The notes under the pieces are model-generated. The model saw nothing but the letters and a program-made list of their open reading frames with translations. It ran no database searches and was not told the DNA's origin. Positions 31,976 through 40,943 of a stretch of 64,000 nt of DNA are shown piece after piece. The stretch spans positions 248,001 to 312,000 of the forward strand of contig CP060218.1 of the NCBI GenBank assembly GCA_023898345.1, in the 5' to 3' direction. The position numbers and the translations under genes are program-made. Position 1 is the stretch's first letter. Each line of letters begins with the position of its first letter. The DNA comes from Candidatus Woesearchaeota archaeon. Its GTDB lineage: Archaea > Nanobdellota > Nanobdellia > Woesearchaeales > UBA583.

Positions 31976-34359
31976 AAACAAAACATGGATTTGTCTTTTC
32001 TTTTTTGGCAATTTTTCTTGGGGCTTTAATTTTATATTTTGCAAGTGCGAATCTTCATGAGGGAAATTATGATGCTGGAGATGATTTTAAGAAGGCTAGA
32101 ATTTTTTCTTTGCAGAGTGAAATTCATTATTTTCAAGAGATTTATCTTAAACAAGTTTTAGAACATTTTCTTAGTGATAGTTTGGGAGAACTTGTTTTTA
32201 TGCTTAACACTACAACTCCTCCTTTTGATAAGGATCCTGATCTTCTTAATCAGTATGTTCTTGAGGTTCTCGTAAATGGAACTATTGATGGTACTTCAAA
32301 ACCTTCTATTTTTAATGTTTCTAAGACTATAGAAAATTATAGGGTGTTTTTTGCATCAAGTTATCGAGGTGATATTAATATTTCTTTTAATAAGGTGAGT
32401 CTTTATGAGAAAAGACCTTATTATGTTTCTATGCTTGTGGATGGTACTATTAATGTTAGTACTTTTGATAATATTAGTACTTGGTTTTTCAACAAAACTT
32501 TTGATATATCTATTCCTATTTATGATTTGACTGATCCTTATTTTTTAATGGAAACTGGGGTAAATGTTACATTAAAGCCGGTTGAAAGATTTTCTAAAAC
32601 TATTAATTGGAGTATTGATCTTCTTAATGAAACTATTAATGAGACATATTCTGTCTTCTATAATGATTTTGAAACGCAATATTCTTTGGGAAACAGTTTT
32701 CTGAAGAGGCTGCTTAATATTACTGATGGTCCTTACAAAGGAGTTGTTGGTGCTTGGAGTTTTGAGAACGACGAACTGTTTAAACAGGTGTATGATAGTT
32801 CGCGTCATAGTGGAAAGGGGTTGGCGAAAACGAGTTCTCTTCTTCTTTTGCGTTTTGACAATGAGAGTGTTGATTCGGTTGGAAATGTTGCTTATGATTT
32901 GAGTTCTTACAAGGCAGATGCAGACATTCGTAATGGGGCCGACTGTGAAGTTCAAGGAATTGCGAGTTTTGGCTGTGCCTTTGATGGTGTTAATGATTTT
33001 TTGGAAGTTGAGTCTAATAAGCTTTTTTTTAATGGGAGTGGGCTTGCTCTTTCTTTGTGGGTTTATACAAATCCTCTTCCTGGTGGGGAAGAAGTTCTCT
33101 TTGATTATGGGTCTTTGCCAAATGAGAAAATTCGGCTTGAAATCAACAATCAGAAGGCAGTCTTTGTAATGGGGCCGCATAGTACGGGGGTTTCTTTTGA
33201 ACTGAATTCAACGACAAATCTTTCTCTTGGCTGGAATCATATTATTGCCAATTATAATACTTTGACGGGAGAAGCTGCATTATATTTGAATGGTGTACCA
33301 AGTGGTAATCTTACAAGAAGTCCTTCTGGGGTTTTGTTGAGTTCAAGTGCTAGGCCACGAATTGGGGCTGCAATTGGCAATTCTCTTTTTTTCTCAGGCA
33401 TTATTGATGAGGTTGGTTTGTATCAAAAAGTCCTTGATGGTGCGGAAATTTCTGCTTTGTTTAAGGAAAGGAGGGCTCTTTTTATAGAGTATAAAGATGA
33501 GGCTCTTTATGATAAGTCTCTTTATTTTGATGGGGAAGATGATTATGTGCAGGTTGGTGATGATGACCAATATGATTACGCGAGTGCATCGGAAAATCTG
33601 ACTCTTGAAGTATGGTTTAAACCTTTACAGTTATTTGGAAATCAAACACTTTTGAGTAAGGGATTTTCAAATGAGGATGGTTTTTCTTTGAATCTTGTTG
33701 GTGGAAAAATTAGTTTTCAAAGTGCAGATGAGTATGTTGTCTCTGATGACGTTCTTGTTGATAGTACAAAGGACTGGTATTATGTGACTCTTGTTAGGGA
33801 TAAGGATGCGAGTCCGGAGATTTCTTTGTATTTGAATGGAAAGAAAATGGGTGTCAGTAGGACTGTGTTGCCGTCTCCTGTGACTAATGAAGATTTCTTT
33901 TTGACTTTTGGGAAGGATGCTAGTGCTGATTCGCATTATTATTATGGTTATATTGATGAAGTTCGTGTTTCGGAGAAAGCTTTGTCGGCAAAGGAAATAG
34001 AGGGTTTATATCGTAATTATGGGGCAATTGCTAAGGGTTGTTGTAATTATATAACTCTAGTGAATCCTGAAAAATTTGGATATAATACTGTTGCTTTTCG
34101 TAAGAATGTTTCTTATTCTTCAAAATTGTTCTATGATTACTACAATAATTCTCCTGAAATCACAAATATCACTTTGAGGGATGTGACAAATATTACAAGC
34201 TTAGACACTTCCAAGCCTCATTACAACTTTCTTATTGATGCTTGTCTTAATGATGCTTTTAGTATAGCTGATTATGATTTTAGGGATGTTGTTTCTTTTA
34301 ATACTATAGGGGAAGATTATTTTAATTGTAGTTATTTAATACAAAAGGGAATTTACTGA
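31966..34359 (+). CDS. Large surface protein with two LamG-like domains
   Basis: A 797-residue protein anchored by an N-terminal helix (MGIKTKHGFVFSFLAIFLG). The region up to about 240 is rich in Asn-x-Ser/Thr sequons. Two concanavalin/LamG-like jelly-roll domains follow: about 280-505 ('FGCAFDGVNDFLEV', 'LSLGWNHIIANYN', 'FFSGIIDEVGLY') and about 515-685 ('SLYFDGEDDYVQVG', 'DWYYVTLVRDKD', 'YYGYIDEVRVSEKAL'). Such domains bind carbohydrate or protein ligands. A C-terminal stretch with Cys follows. Last gene of the operon; a likely adhesin or tip protein. Confidence 0.88.
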   Translation: MGIKTKHGFVFSFLAIFLGALILYFASANLHEGNYDAGDDFKKARIFSLQSEIHYFQEIYLKQVLEHFLSDSLGELVFMLNTTTPPFDKDPDLLNQYVLEVLVNGTIDGTSKPSIFNVSKTIENYRVFFASSYRGDINISFNKVSLYEKRPYYVSMLVDGTINVSTFDNISTWFFNKTFDISIPIYDLTDPYFLMETGVNVTLKPVERFSKTINWSIDLLNETINETYSVFYNDFETQYSLGNSFLKRLLNITDGPYKGVVGAWSFENDELFKQVYDSSRHSGKGLAKTSSLLLLRFDNESVDSVGNVAYDLSSYKADADIRNGADCEVQGIASFGCAFDGVNDFLEVESNKLFFNGSGLALSLWVYTNPLPGGEEVLFDYGSLPNEKIRLEINNQKAVFVMGPHSTGVSFELNSTTNLSLGWNHIIANYNTLTGEAALYLNGVPSGNLTRSPSGVLLSSSARPRIGAAIGNSLFFSGIIDEVGLYQKVLDGAEISALFKERRALFIEYKDEALYDKSLYFDGEDDYVQVGDDDQYDYASASENLTLEVWFKPLQLFGNQTLLSKGFSNEDGFSLNLVGGKISFQSADEYVVSDDVLVDSTKDWYYVTLVRDKDASPEISLYLNGKKMGVSRTVLPSPVTNEDFFLTFGKDASADSHYYYGYIDEVRVSEKALSAKEIEGLYRNYGAIAKGCCNYITLVNPEKFGYNTVAFRKNVSYSSKLFYDYYNNSPEITNITLRDVTNITSLDTSKPHYNFLIDACLNDAFSIADYDFRDVVSFNTIGEDYFNCSYLIQKGIY

Positions 34360-34439
34360 GACCAAAGGGACTATCTTTTTTTAAAACTAAAAAGTAGTAA
34401 GGAATATATTTATTGGAAAAAAATTTTGAGTAAAACAAT

Positions 34440-34931
34440 ATGGAAGAATATTTCATAGAAAAAAAAAGTGAAGGAGAAAAGCTTCTAGATCTTTTAGTAT
34501 TCTTTGCTGTCTTTGTAGTAACTGTTTTTCTAGTGCTTCAAATGGTAGCAGAGTCAGGAAAGGTACAGAGTCTTGATCCTGTGAAGATTGTGGAAATTTA
34601 CAATTATGTTAATATTTTTGTTTTCCTTATCTTTGCTGCAGATCTTGTGAGGCTTTGGAATCATTCGGAAGGCTGGGGGGATTTTTTCAAAAACAATTGG
34701 CTTGATATTTTGGCAACAATTCCTTTTGGATTGATTGGTTGGGCTTTTGCAGGAGCGAGTTCAACTCTTGGACCTCGTCTTGAAATTTTGAAATGGACGA
34801 GGTTTGCAAAGCTTTCTAGGGTTGGAAAGCTAACGAGAATTTCAAAAATCTCAAAGATTTCAAAGGAATTTAAAGCAGCAGCTCACCTCAAAAAGGAGAG
34901 AGAAGAGTATAGAAAAAAGCATAGGCTTTAG
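34440..34931 (+). CDS. Free-standing voltage-sensor-like membrane protein
   Basis: A 163-residue protein matching only the S1-S4 part of voltage-gated cation channels. S1 is at about 15-36. S2 is at about 50-73 ('FLIFAADLVRLW', with an acidic residue and Arg). S3 has the classic N-x-x-D-x-x-A-x-x-P, 'NWLDILATIPF'. The S4-like helix near 112-145 carries a basic residue every third position ('LKWTRFAKLSRVGKLTRISK'). There is no S5-pore-S6. It ends in a charged helix. It could be a proton-channel-like or regulatory voltage sensor. ATATATTTA about 30 nt upstream is a likely TATA. Confidence 0.82.
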   Translation: MEEYFIEKKSEGEKLLDLLVFFAVFVVTVFLVLQMVAESGKVQSLDPVKIVEIYNYVNIFVFLIFAADLVRLWNHSEGWGDFFKNNWLDILATIPFGLIGWAFAGASSTLGPRLEILKWTRFAKLSRVGKLTRISKISKISKEFKAAAHLKKEREEYRKKHRL

Positions 34932-34965
34932 GTATATTTATATATCTCTTTTTCTTAGATAGGAC

Positions 34966-37455
34966 ATGACAAAATTCTCTTATGCTCCGCAGGCAGACAG
35001 AAACGACAAAAAAATTTTCCGTGAAACTCTTGGTTCTTTTGGTACGACAACAGCGCCAGGCGAAGACCAACTAAAGCAACTTCAAAGTAAGGTGCGTCAA
35101 GGAGTAAAGCATGTTGAATTGCATCTTGGAAATCAAGGAAAAGGAGAATTCAATCGTCAGGACGTTCCAGACAAATATGGCTTTGAGCAAAGACGTACCA
35201 TCATGCAGCTTGCAAAACTCAACAAGCAAACTCTGAGTGTGCATGGAACATTTAATATTAATTCTTTTGCGGGAATCTCCCGAAGTGGTTTAAGTGATTG
35301 GGAACGTTGGAAGAGCATTAAAGAAATTGACGAAACTCTAAAGTTCGCAGCTGAGACGGCAAAGCAAGGAGCTGTTGTCTTTCACCTTCATGAGACAAAT
35401 CTTCCAACTCCAGCCGGAGAGTTAAATCTTCCAAAGCATTATTTGGAGTGGCTCAAGAACAACAAGGATCCAAAGCTTCGAGCTGAGTACGAGAGAATAA
35501 AAGAAGATTATTTGGTGCAAAATCCGCTCAAAAGAAAATTCGTTGATGATCCAACACGACGGGCAAATGCTAGGGTAGAGTATCAGACCATGGATCCTTT
35601 GAAGAGAAAACGCTTTGAAGAGAGTTATGCAAGTGAGATTGTAGAAGCTAAAAAAAAGGGTGAAGAAGCTTGGGATGTGTTCTATCAGAAAGAGAGGATG
35701 AACCAAATGAAACTCTCTCCGGAATTGTCACCCTTGGTGTTGATGGGGGGAAAAATCGAACAGGTACAAAGAGATAGGGAAACTCTCAATGTTGCAGCTC
35801 TGACGGGAAAGTTTACAGAGGATGACGACAGTTACGACAGAGCGAAAGCCCTCACAGATAAAGAGCGGAATAAACTTATGGAACTCGGCGTCGATGTTGA
35901 AAAATTGACTTTGCAAGATTATCAAAAGGCTATGGCTATTTTTACAAATGATATTCCCCGAGAAGCAAGAGATAAAATAACTCGGGAGGAATTTACAACC
36001 TTAAAGAAAAAACTCCTTCTTCGCTACGACGACATTCTCTCAGAAAACGAGTATATGCAGTCAGAAGCTGATGCCAAAATGTTCAAGAAGCAAATCCAAG
36101 AAAATCTTACTCTTCTCGGTTTGCAGAAAAAAAATCTGGAAGTGAAGTACGAGATGTATAAAGATGACTTGAACAGAATTAAAATACTTGAAAAAGAAAA
36201 TCGCGACTCTCTTTCAGCAATTGAAAAATTAGGGACGGACGACGTAGACAAAGCAGCAAGAGAAGTTATCAAGTTAGATATTGCAAAGCGAAATGAGGAA
36301 ATTCAAAAACTTCAATATCAGGGAATTGGAATTTCGGAATATCAGGAACTTGCACGTTACGACGAAGCAATTGCTCAGTTAAACAGGCAAAAAAAAGAAT
36401 TTGAAGAGAAAAAAGAGGGAATTAAATCTTTGACTGAGGAAGTGTTTACTCGTAATGCTTCGGCAATGGGAGATCTTGGACTGCGCGCTCTCAAATACCA
36501 ACTTGATTTAAAAAAATCTTCTAAAGAGTCGCCAAAACTTGTTGCAGAGTACAGAGTAAAAATAAAAGAGCTAGAAGAGAAAAGAGCAAAGAGTTCAAAG
36601 CAAGATGACTACGACAAGTTGACAAATGAAATTAACAAACTCAAGTACGAACAGCGTTTGCACGTTGGACGAAGTGATTATGACGACATTGATGTTGAAA
36701 ACAAACCCTTGTATCTGGCACCCGAAAACATTATGGCTGGTTACGGATATATGGATTCTCTTGAAGAGTACAAAGGAGTTATTCGTGAGAGCTGGAATCA
36801 ATTTGCTCACAAATTACTCAGTGACGATCCCTCGTACAAAGACATTCGAGATGCTTATGAGAAGGAAACAGGAAAGAAAGTAACGAGCTTTGACGATGCT
36901 GTAAAAATTGCAAAACATCACATTGGTGGAACCTTTGATAATGCGCACGCCGGAGTTTGGCTTAAGTTTTTCCGAAAAAAAGAAGGAGAAAGTGAAGAGA
37001 CAAGACTGCGTGAGTTCAACAAATGGCTTAACACGGAAGCTGAAAAAATGTACGAAGAGGGGATCATAAAGCATGTTCACTTCAACGACACACAAGGTAA
37101 AGATGATGATCACAATCTTTTGGGTTCGGGTCTTTTGGACATTCATGATTTACGAGAACGTTTGAGGAAGAAGGGATTTAATGAAGCATGGATAGTAGAA
37201 GCAGGGGGAAGGGGAGCAAATGAAGTCATGCATATTATGAATGCCTTTGACATTTTCAATCCTATGGTTTCGCGTTACAAAGCCGACACACAAAGCGGGG
37301 AAACTTCTTCCGTTTCGGACTGGCTTAATGTAAAGCGTACGTATCAGAACAGGCCACAATATTCCTTTTACGGTTTGGGTTACAGTGCATTTCGGCCACA
37401 GCAATCACAAAACGGAAACCACAGAGGAGATTGGTCTGGTATGAACTTTTTGTAG
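34966..37455 (+). CDS. TIM-barrel (AP-endonuclease-2/sugar isomerase-like) protein with huge coiled-coil insertion
   Basis: An 829-residue protein. Residues about 20-150 carry the first barrel strands ('GVKHVELHLG', 'TLSVHGTFNINS', 'GAVVFHLHET'). Residues about 640-800 complete the barrel with metal-ligand-like motifs 'GTFDNAHAG', 'HVHFNDTQGKDDDHN' and 'WIVEAGGRGANE', as in xylose-isomerase-like/endonuclease IV TIM barrels. Between them lie about 450 residues that are charged, heptad-rich and largely helical. The barrel is thus split by a long coiled coil. TATA GGTATATTTATATA (about 34931-34944) is about 28 nt upstream of the ATG. Substrate unknown: DNA repair, sugar isomerisation or a structural role are all possible. 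Confidence 0.85.
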   Translation: MTKFSYAPQADRNDKKIFRETLGSFGTTTAPGEDQLKQLQSKVRQGVKHVELHLGNQGKGEFNRQDVPDKYGFEQRRTIMQLAKLNKQTLSVHGTFNINSFAGISRSGLSDWERWKSIKEIDETLKFAAETAKQGAVVFHLHETNLPTPAGELNLPKHYLEWLKNNKDPKLRAEYERIKEDYLVQNPLKRKFVDDPTRRANARVEYQTMDPLKRKRFEESYASEIVEAKKKGEEAWDVFYQKERMNQMKLSPELSPLVLMGGKIEQVQRDRETLNVAALTGKFTEDDDSYDRAKALTDKERNKLMELGVDVEKLTLQDYQKAMAIFTNDIPREARDKITREEFTTLKKKLLLRYDDILSENEYMQSEADAKMFKKQIQENLTLLGLQKKNLEVKYEMYKDDLNRIKILEKENRDSLSAIEKLGTDDVDKAAREVIKLDIAKRNEEIQKLQYQGIGISEYQELARYDEAIAQLNRQKKEFEEKKEGIKSLTEEVFTRNASAMGDLGLRALKYQLDLKKSSKESPKLVAEYRVKIKELEEKRAKSSKQDDYDKLTNEINKLKYEQRLHVGRSDYDDIDVENKPLYLAPENIMAGYGYMDSLEEYKGVIRESWNQFAHKLLSDDPSYKDIRDAYEKETGKKVTSFDDAVKIAKHHIGGTFDNAHAGVWLKFFRKKEGESEETRLREFNKWLNTEAEKMYEEGIIKHVHFNDTQGKDDDHNLLGSGLLDIHDLRERLRKKGFNEAWIVEAGGRGANEVMHIMNAFDIFNPMVSRYKADTQSGETSSVSDWLNVKRTYQNRPQYSFYGLGYSAFRPQQSQNGNHRGDWSGMNFL

Positions 37456-37505
37456 AAATGTCCATATTATTCCTTCATCTCCCTCGTCCCTCTCTTTTTC
37501 TTTCC

Positions 37506-38768
37506 CTAAATATTTCCTCGCAACTTTTCAGCTTCTAATATCCGACGAATCGCCAAAATTTCAGCAGCACCGCGCAAAGAGAGTTTGTCCTTTTGAGAGA
37601 GGAGTATGACGGCATTGTAGGCCTTGAGCATATACTCCTGTAGTTCCGAGTTAACTCTTTCTTCAGTCCAATAATAGTTCTGCAAGTTCTGCACCCATTC
37701 AAAGTAGCTCACGACAACGCCGCCAGCGTTAGCTAGAATACCTGGAATGACTTCGATGTTTTTCGTGTTTAAGATGCTGTCGGCGCTTGGAGTTATGGGT
37801 CCGTTTGCAAGTTCCAAAATAAGTTTTGCTTTTACATTGTTTGCATTTTCTTTTCTGATAACTCCTCCAAGTGCCGCTGGAATGAGAATGTCCACGTCAA
37901 GCATAAGAAGTTCTTCTTGGGTGATCTGTTTTGCATTTCCTGAGAACTTAGAGAAGGAAGAGTTTTTTCCTTTTTTGAAAGAAAGGAGTTCATCAAGAGC
38001 TAAACCTGTTTCATTGTACAGAGCAGAACTTGAATCTGAAACCGCAACGATTTTCATGCCAATACTTTCAAGAAGTTCGGCAATAACAGAACCTGCATTT
38101 CCAAAACCTTGGATGGCAACACGCAAAGTCTTTTTCTCTTCAAGTTCTTTTTTGAAATGTTCTTGGAGAAGAAAGAATGCACCGCGCGCCGTCGAAGTAC
38201 TTCTTCCAAGACTTCCGCCAAGGACAAGTGGTTTTCCTGTAATGAGGCCCGGAGCTTTATGTCCTACAATTTTTTCATACTCGTCAAGCATCCAGCCCAT
38301 AACTTTTTCGTTCGTGTTTACATCCGGAGCAGGAATATCAATAGAAGGACCTATGAATTTCCAGAGTTCACGAATGTACGCGCGAGATGCACGTTCCAAT
38401 TCTTTTTCTGAAAGTTTTTTTGGGTCAAGTTTTACGCCACCCTTAGCGCCACCAAAGGGAAGTCCGAGAAGAGCATTTTTCAAAGACATAAGAAATGCAA
38501 GTTCACTTACTTCATTCAAATCAACACTTTGATGAAAACGAAGCCCACCCTTTGTCGGGCCAAGTGCATCATTGTACTGAACACGAAAAGCACTGATAAG
38601 CTTTGTTTCGCCACTGTCCATAACAAGCGGGAAATTGAAGGCAAAAACTCGACGAGGATTTTTCAAAATTCCTAAGTCATGAGAAGAGAATATCCCTAGT
38701 TCCTTTGCTTTTTCCAATTGCTCCTTGCAATGTTCGCACATAATTAAATCTTCAGTATCGTATACCAT
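37506..38768 (-). CDS. gdhA: Glutamate dehydrogenase (Glu/Leu/Phe/Val family)
   Basis: A 420-residue NAD(P)-dependent amino-acid dehydrogenase, most likely interconverting glutamate and 2-oxoglutarate plus ammonia. The N-terminal domain has 'GPTKGGLRFH' and the catalytic Lys in 'PFGGAKGGV'. 'DIPAPDVNTNEKVMGWM' is typical of archaeal hexameric GDH. The Rossmann motif is 'VAIQGFGNAGS' near 220, with 'ALGGVI' and 'LANGPITPSAD' beyond it. An unusual short N-terminal 'MCEHCKEQ' CxxC is present. ATG 38768 is selected by an AT-rich TATA-like TTTAAATAAT about 30 nt upstream. Confidence 0.94.
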   Translation of the reverse strand: MVYDTEDLIMCEHCKEQLEKAKELGIFSSHDLGILKNPRRVFAFNFPLVMDSGETKLISAFRVQYNDALGPTKGGLRFHQSVDLNEVSELAFLMSLKNALLGLPFGGAKGGVKLDPKKLSEKELERASRAYIRELWKFIGPSIDIPAPDVNTNEKVMGWMLDEYEKIVGHKAPGLITGKPLVLGGSLGRSTSTARGAFFLLQEHFKKELEEKKTLRVAIQGFGNAGSVIAELLESIGMKIVAVSDSSSALYNETGLALDELLSFKKGKNSSFSKFSGNAKQITQEELLMLDVDILIPAALGGVIRKENANNVKAKLILELANGPITPSADSILNTKNIEVIPGILANAGGVVVSYFEWVQNLQNYYWTEERVNSELQEYMLKAYNAVILLSQKDKLSLRGAAEILAIRRILEAEKLRGNI

Positions 38769-38923
38769 TGTTTTTATTGGCAAAAATTGAAATTATTTAA
38801 ATTATTCTTTGAAGTGGAAAATTGTGGCAGTTGAGCACAGACAGCACAAAAGAAGAAAAGTATTTTTTATTCTCTTTTCTGGTACAAAAAGATTTTATAA
38901 AGAATTTTCTTTGCTTTCTTTTT

Positions 38924-39622
38924 ATGGATGTGTATTATTCAGTAGATGAAGATAATTTGACACTTGAGGCGGCAGAGTATTTTTTTTCGGAAATTAGGTC
39001 ATTGCTTAAGCAAAAAGACACCATAACTGTTGCTTTGGATTATCATTCTTCTCTTTATAGCTTTTATTCTAATCTCTCTCTTCTTAGTTCGTTTCTTGAA
39101 AAAGAGGCTTGGAAAAAAATCATTTTTGTTATTGCTCATGAAAGAGTTGTTCCTTTAGATTATCATGAATCAAGTTATCATAATCTCAATCATTGTTTTT
39201 TTTCACCTCTTCTTCATAATAAGTATATTGGAGAAAAGCAAATTATTTTGATAAATCCTGAAGAAGAAGATCCTTCTCAAGCTTTTAATAAAAAAGTCTC
39301 TTCTATAGATCTGGCGGTTCTTTGTGTTTGTCCTCCGAAGGGAACTTTGGTGGGGCTTGCTCCGAGGCATCCTGCTTTGCAAGATGAGAGAAAAACTTTT
39401 CTTTTAGTGAAGAATTTTCCTTCGGATTCTAAACGTCATATTACTCTTTCTCCAAAACAGCTAATCTCTCTTGAAACTACTTTTCTTTTTTTTACTGCAA
39501 AGGAAACTAAACAACATTATAAAGATTTTTTGGATAAAACATTAAGCTCAGATGAATGTCCTGCAAAGCTTGTGGAGAACAACAAAAATCTGTATGTCTT
39601 TACGGTGCATCCTAGAAACTAG
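38924..39622 (+). CDS. Degenerate 6-phosphogluconolactonase/GlcN6P-isomerase-fold protein
   Basis: A 232-residue protein with the layout of 6-phosphogluconolactonases: 'EAAEYFFSEI' early helix, 'VALDYHSS' strand, 'ERVVPLDYHESSYH' (the family has D-E-R-x-V-P followed by S-N), and 'GLAPRHPALQDE'. Where active enzymes have D-G-H-x-A-S-L-F-P, this one reads 'PPKGTLVGLAP', so the catalytic His and Asp seem lost. It may bind a sugar phosphate without hydrolysing it. The ATG at 38924 follows a TATA (TTTTATAAAG, about 38891-38900) by about 28 nt. Confidence 0.72.
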   Translation: MDVYYSVDEDNLTLEAAEYFFSEIRSLLKQKDTITVALDYHSSLYSFYSNLSLLSSFLEKEAWKKIIFVIAHERVVPLDYHESSYHNLNHCFFSPLLHNKYIGEKQIILINPEEEDPSQAFNKKVSSIDLAVLCVCPPKGTLVGLAPRHPALQDERKTFLLVKNFPSDSKRHITLSPKQLISLETTFLFFTAKETKQHYKDFLDKTLSSDECPAKLVENNKNLYVFTVHPRN

Positions 39623-39975
39623 TGTTGAGGAAATGTGGGCTGAAGAAAAAACGCTAAGAACTATCTAATGTTGAATTTTTGGTTTCTCACAAAAGTACTA
39701 TGAGAGGAGGGAAATTTTTAGAGGGTAATTGAAAATGGATAAGCAAATATTATGGTAATAATGCTATTTAATACGGAGTTAATTTTTATGATTCTGGTTT
39801 ACATTTGTGTAAATATCATTCTTGGTATATACTCACCACTTTAGGATTCTTATTAATTATTGTCGTGACTATAATATGATCGAGAGTATGCAAATGCTTG
39901 GATTGAGAATGAAAAAACTAAGACTTCTTCCACTTCATTGAAAAGTATATAAACAAAAAGAAAATGGGAAAAAGC
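39623..39975. other. 353-base region with no intact gene; possible decayed tiny membrane ORF
   Basis: Contains ATG 39752 opening a 30-codon hydrophobic frame (MVIMLFNTELIFMILVYICV...) that ends at TAG 39842. The -1 frame continues from 39841 as LGFLLIIVVTII to TGA 39879. This may be a frameshifted 2-TM protein or chance. The 3' end holds the promoter of the next gene. Confidence 0.4.
39946..39953 (+). promoter_or_regulatory. TATA box of the CPxC membrane gene
   Basis: TATATAAA centred about 26 nt before ATG 39976; it is too close to the in-frame ATG at 39964, so 39976 is preferred. Confidence 0.55.
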
Positions 39976-40455
39976 ATGAAAGGGGAAGCATATGAAAATC
40001 TTAAAGAAATTTTGAAAGTTCCTTTTTATCTTCTTCTTTTTTTGGGATTGACATTTCTCTTTTCTTTGCTTTTTGCACTTATTACAGATGAATTGCTGAT
40101 TAGGGGAAACCTTGGGGAGACTTATTTTACTATCACTCTTGCCCTACAAACAACGATTTCTCTTCTTCTTGCTCTTTTTGTTAGTGTTAGTCTGTACAAA
40201 ATAAAGTATTTTAAGCAAAGTGATAAAGCAAAAAGTGCAACTTCTGTTGTGGCTGGATTTTTGGGGATGGTTGCAGCCGGCTGTCCTGCGTGCTCCATAA
40301 CTTTGGCGAGCTACATTGGACTTGCAGGTTTTCTTTCTCTTTTGCCCTTTAAAGGATTAGAACTAAAGATTCTTTCTGTGTTTCTTCTTGTTCCCGTAAA
40401 TTATTTTCTTCTAAGGGATATGAAAGTCTGTAAAGCAAAACATCATAAACATTAA
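39976..40455 (+). CDS. Four-TM membrane protein with a CPxC motif
   Basis: A 159-residue integral membrane protein with four hydrophobic segments (about 13-37, 52-76, 92-125, 130-148). The third begins with 'AAGCPACSITLASYIGLAG', a conserved-looking Cys-Pro-Ala-Cys at a helix start, which could bind metal or undergo thiol redox. The C-terminus 'KAKHHKH' is His-rich. I do not recognise a named family. The 3' end overlaps the convergent gene by 4 nt. Confidence 0.8.
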   Translation: MKGEAYENLKEILKVPFYLLLFLGLTFLFSLLFALITDELLIRGNLGETYFTITLALQTTISLLLALFVSVSLYKIKYFKQSDKAKSATSVVAGFLGMVAAGCPACSITLASYIGLAGFLSLLPFKGLELKILSVFLLVPVNYFLLRDMKVCKAKHHKH

Positions 40456-40880
40456 TCTTTGGGAGTTTTTTCTTTTCCCTTTGACATGTACAAAGCAATG
40501 TAGCGAGAAGTGATTAGTGTGAGTTCTGTGTAACGTAATTCAAGAATTTTTGAGAGAAAGAGGGCTAAAATAAGAAAAACGCTTACTCCAAAGAAGCTAA
40601 CAATTTTGCTAATGAGCATAGCAAGCGGGCCAAAAAAAAAGAATCCTTGGATGAATGCAGAAACAAAAGAAAAATAAGCTAGGGCATAAAAGAGATTCTG
40701 AAAAAAGTGAATCCTCTTTATGTATGCAATTTTTTCCTCTATCTGTGAGTGGAGCTCAAGAGCACTACTTTCTTCTTTTTTTGGGAGGCATAGCGTAGTT
40801 TCATATTGGGCGAGAACAAGTTCGTATTGGTGGAATCTGCTTAGACTTGAAAGAAGTTTCTTTGTATTTTGAAAAGCCAT
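40452..40880 (-). CDS. Two-TM protein with N-terminal helical domain
   Basis: A 142-residue protein with a soluble, helical N-terminal half (about 1-55), two strong TM segments (about 60-80 and 84-112) and a basic cytoplasmic tail. Unrecognised. It is convergent with the CPxC protein and divergent from the ribosomal trio; its start is 135 nt from the eL8 start. Confidence 0.75.
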   Translation of the reverse strand: MAFQNTKKLLSSLSRFHQYELVLAQYETTLCLPKKEESSALELHSQIEEKIAYIKRIHFFQNLFYALAYFSFVSAFIQGFFFFGPLAMLISKIVSFFGVSVFLILALFLSKILELRYTELTLITSRYIALYMSKGKEKTPKD

Positions 40881-40943
40881 AGTAGTTGTAAGAACAAGTT
40901 CTCTTAAGAGCTTTTTGCAGGGGAGTTTGAAAGTGCCGCTAAT

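Noticed and set aside
38109..38411. Second open frame within the gdhA antisense region
   Set aside because: Same shadow effect; composition follows the gdhA codons.
37747..38532. 261-codon open frame opposite the glutamate dehydrogenase gene
   Set aside because: Antisense shadow of a conserved gene; product is low-complexity Ser/Phe-rich with no family features and no promoter.
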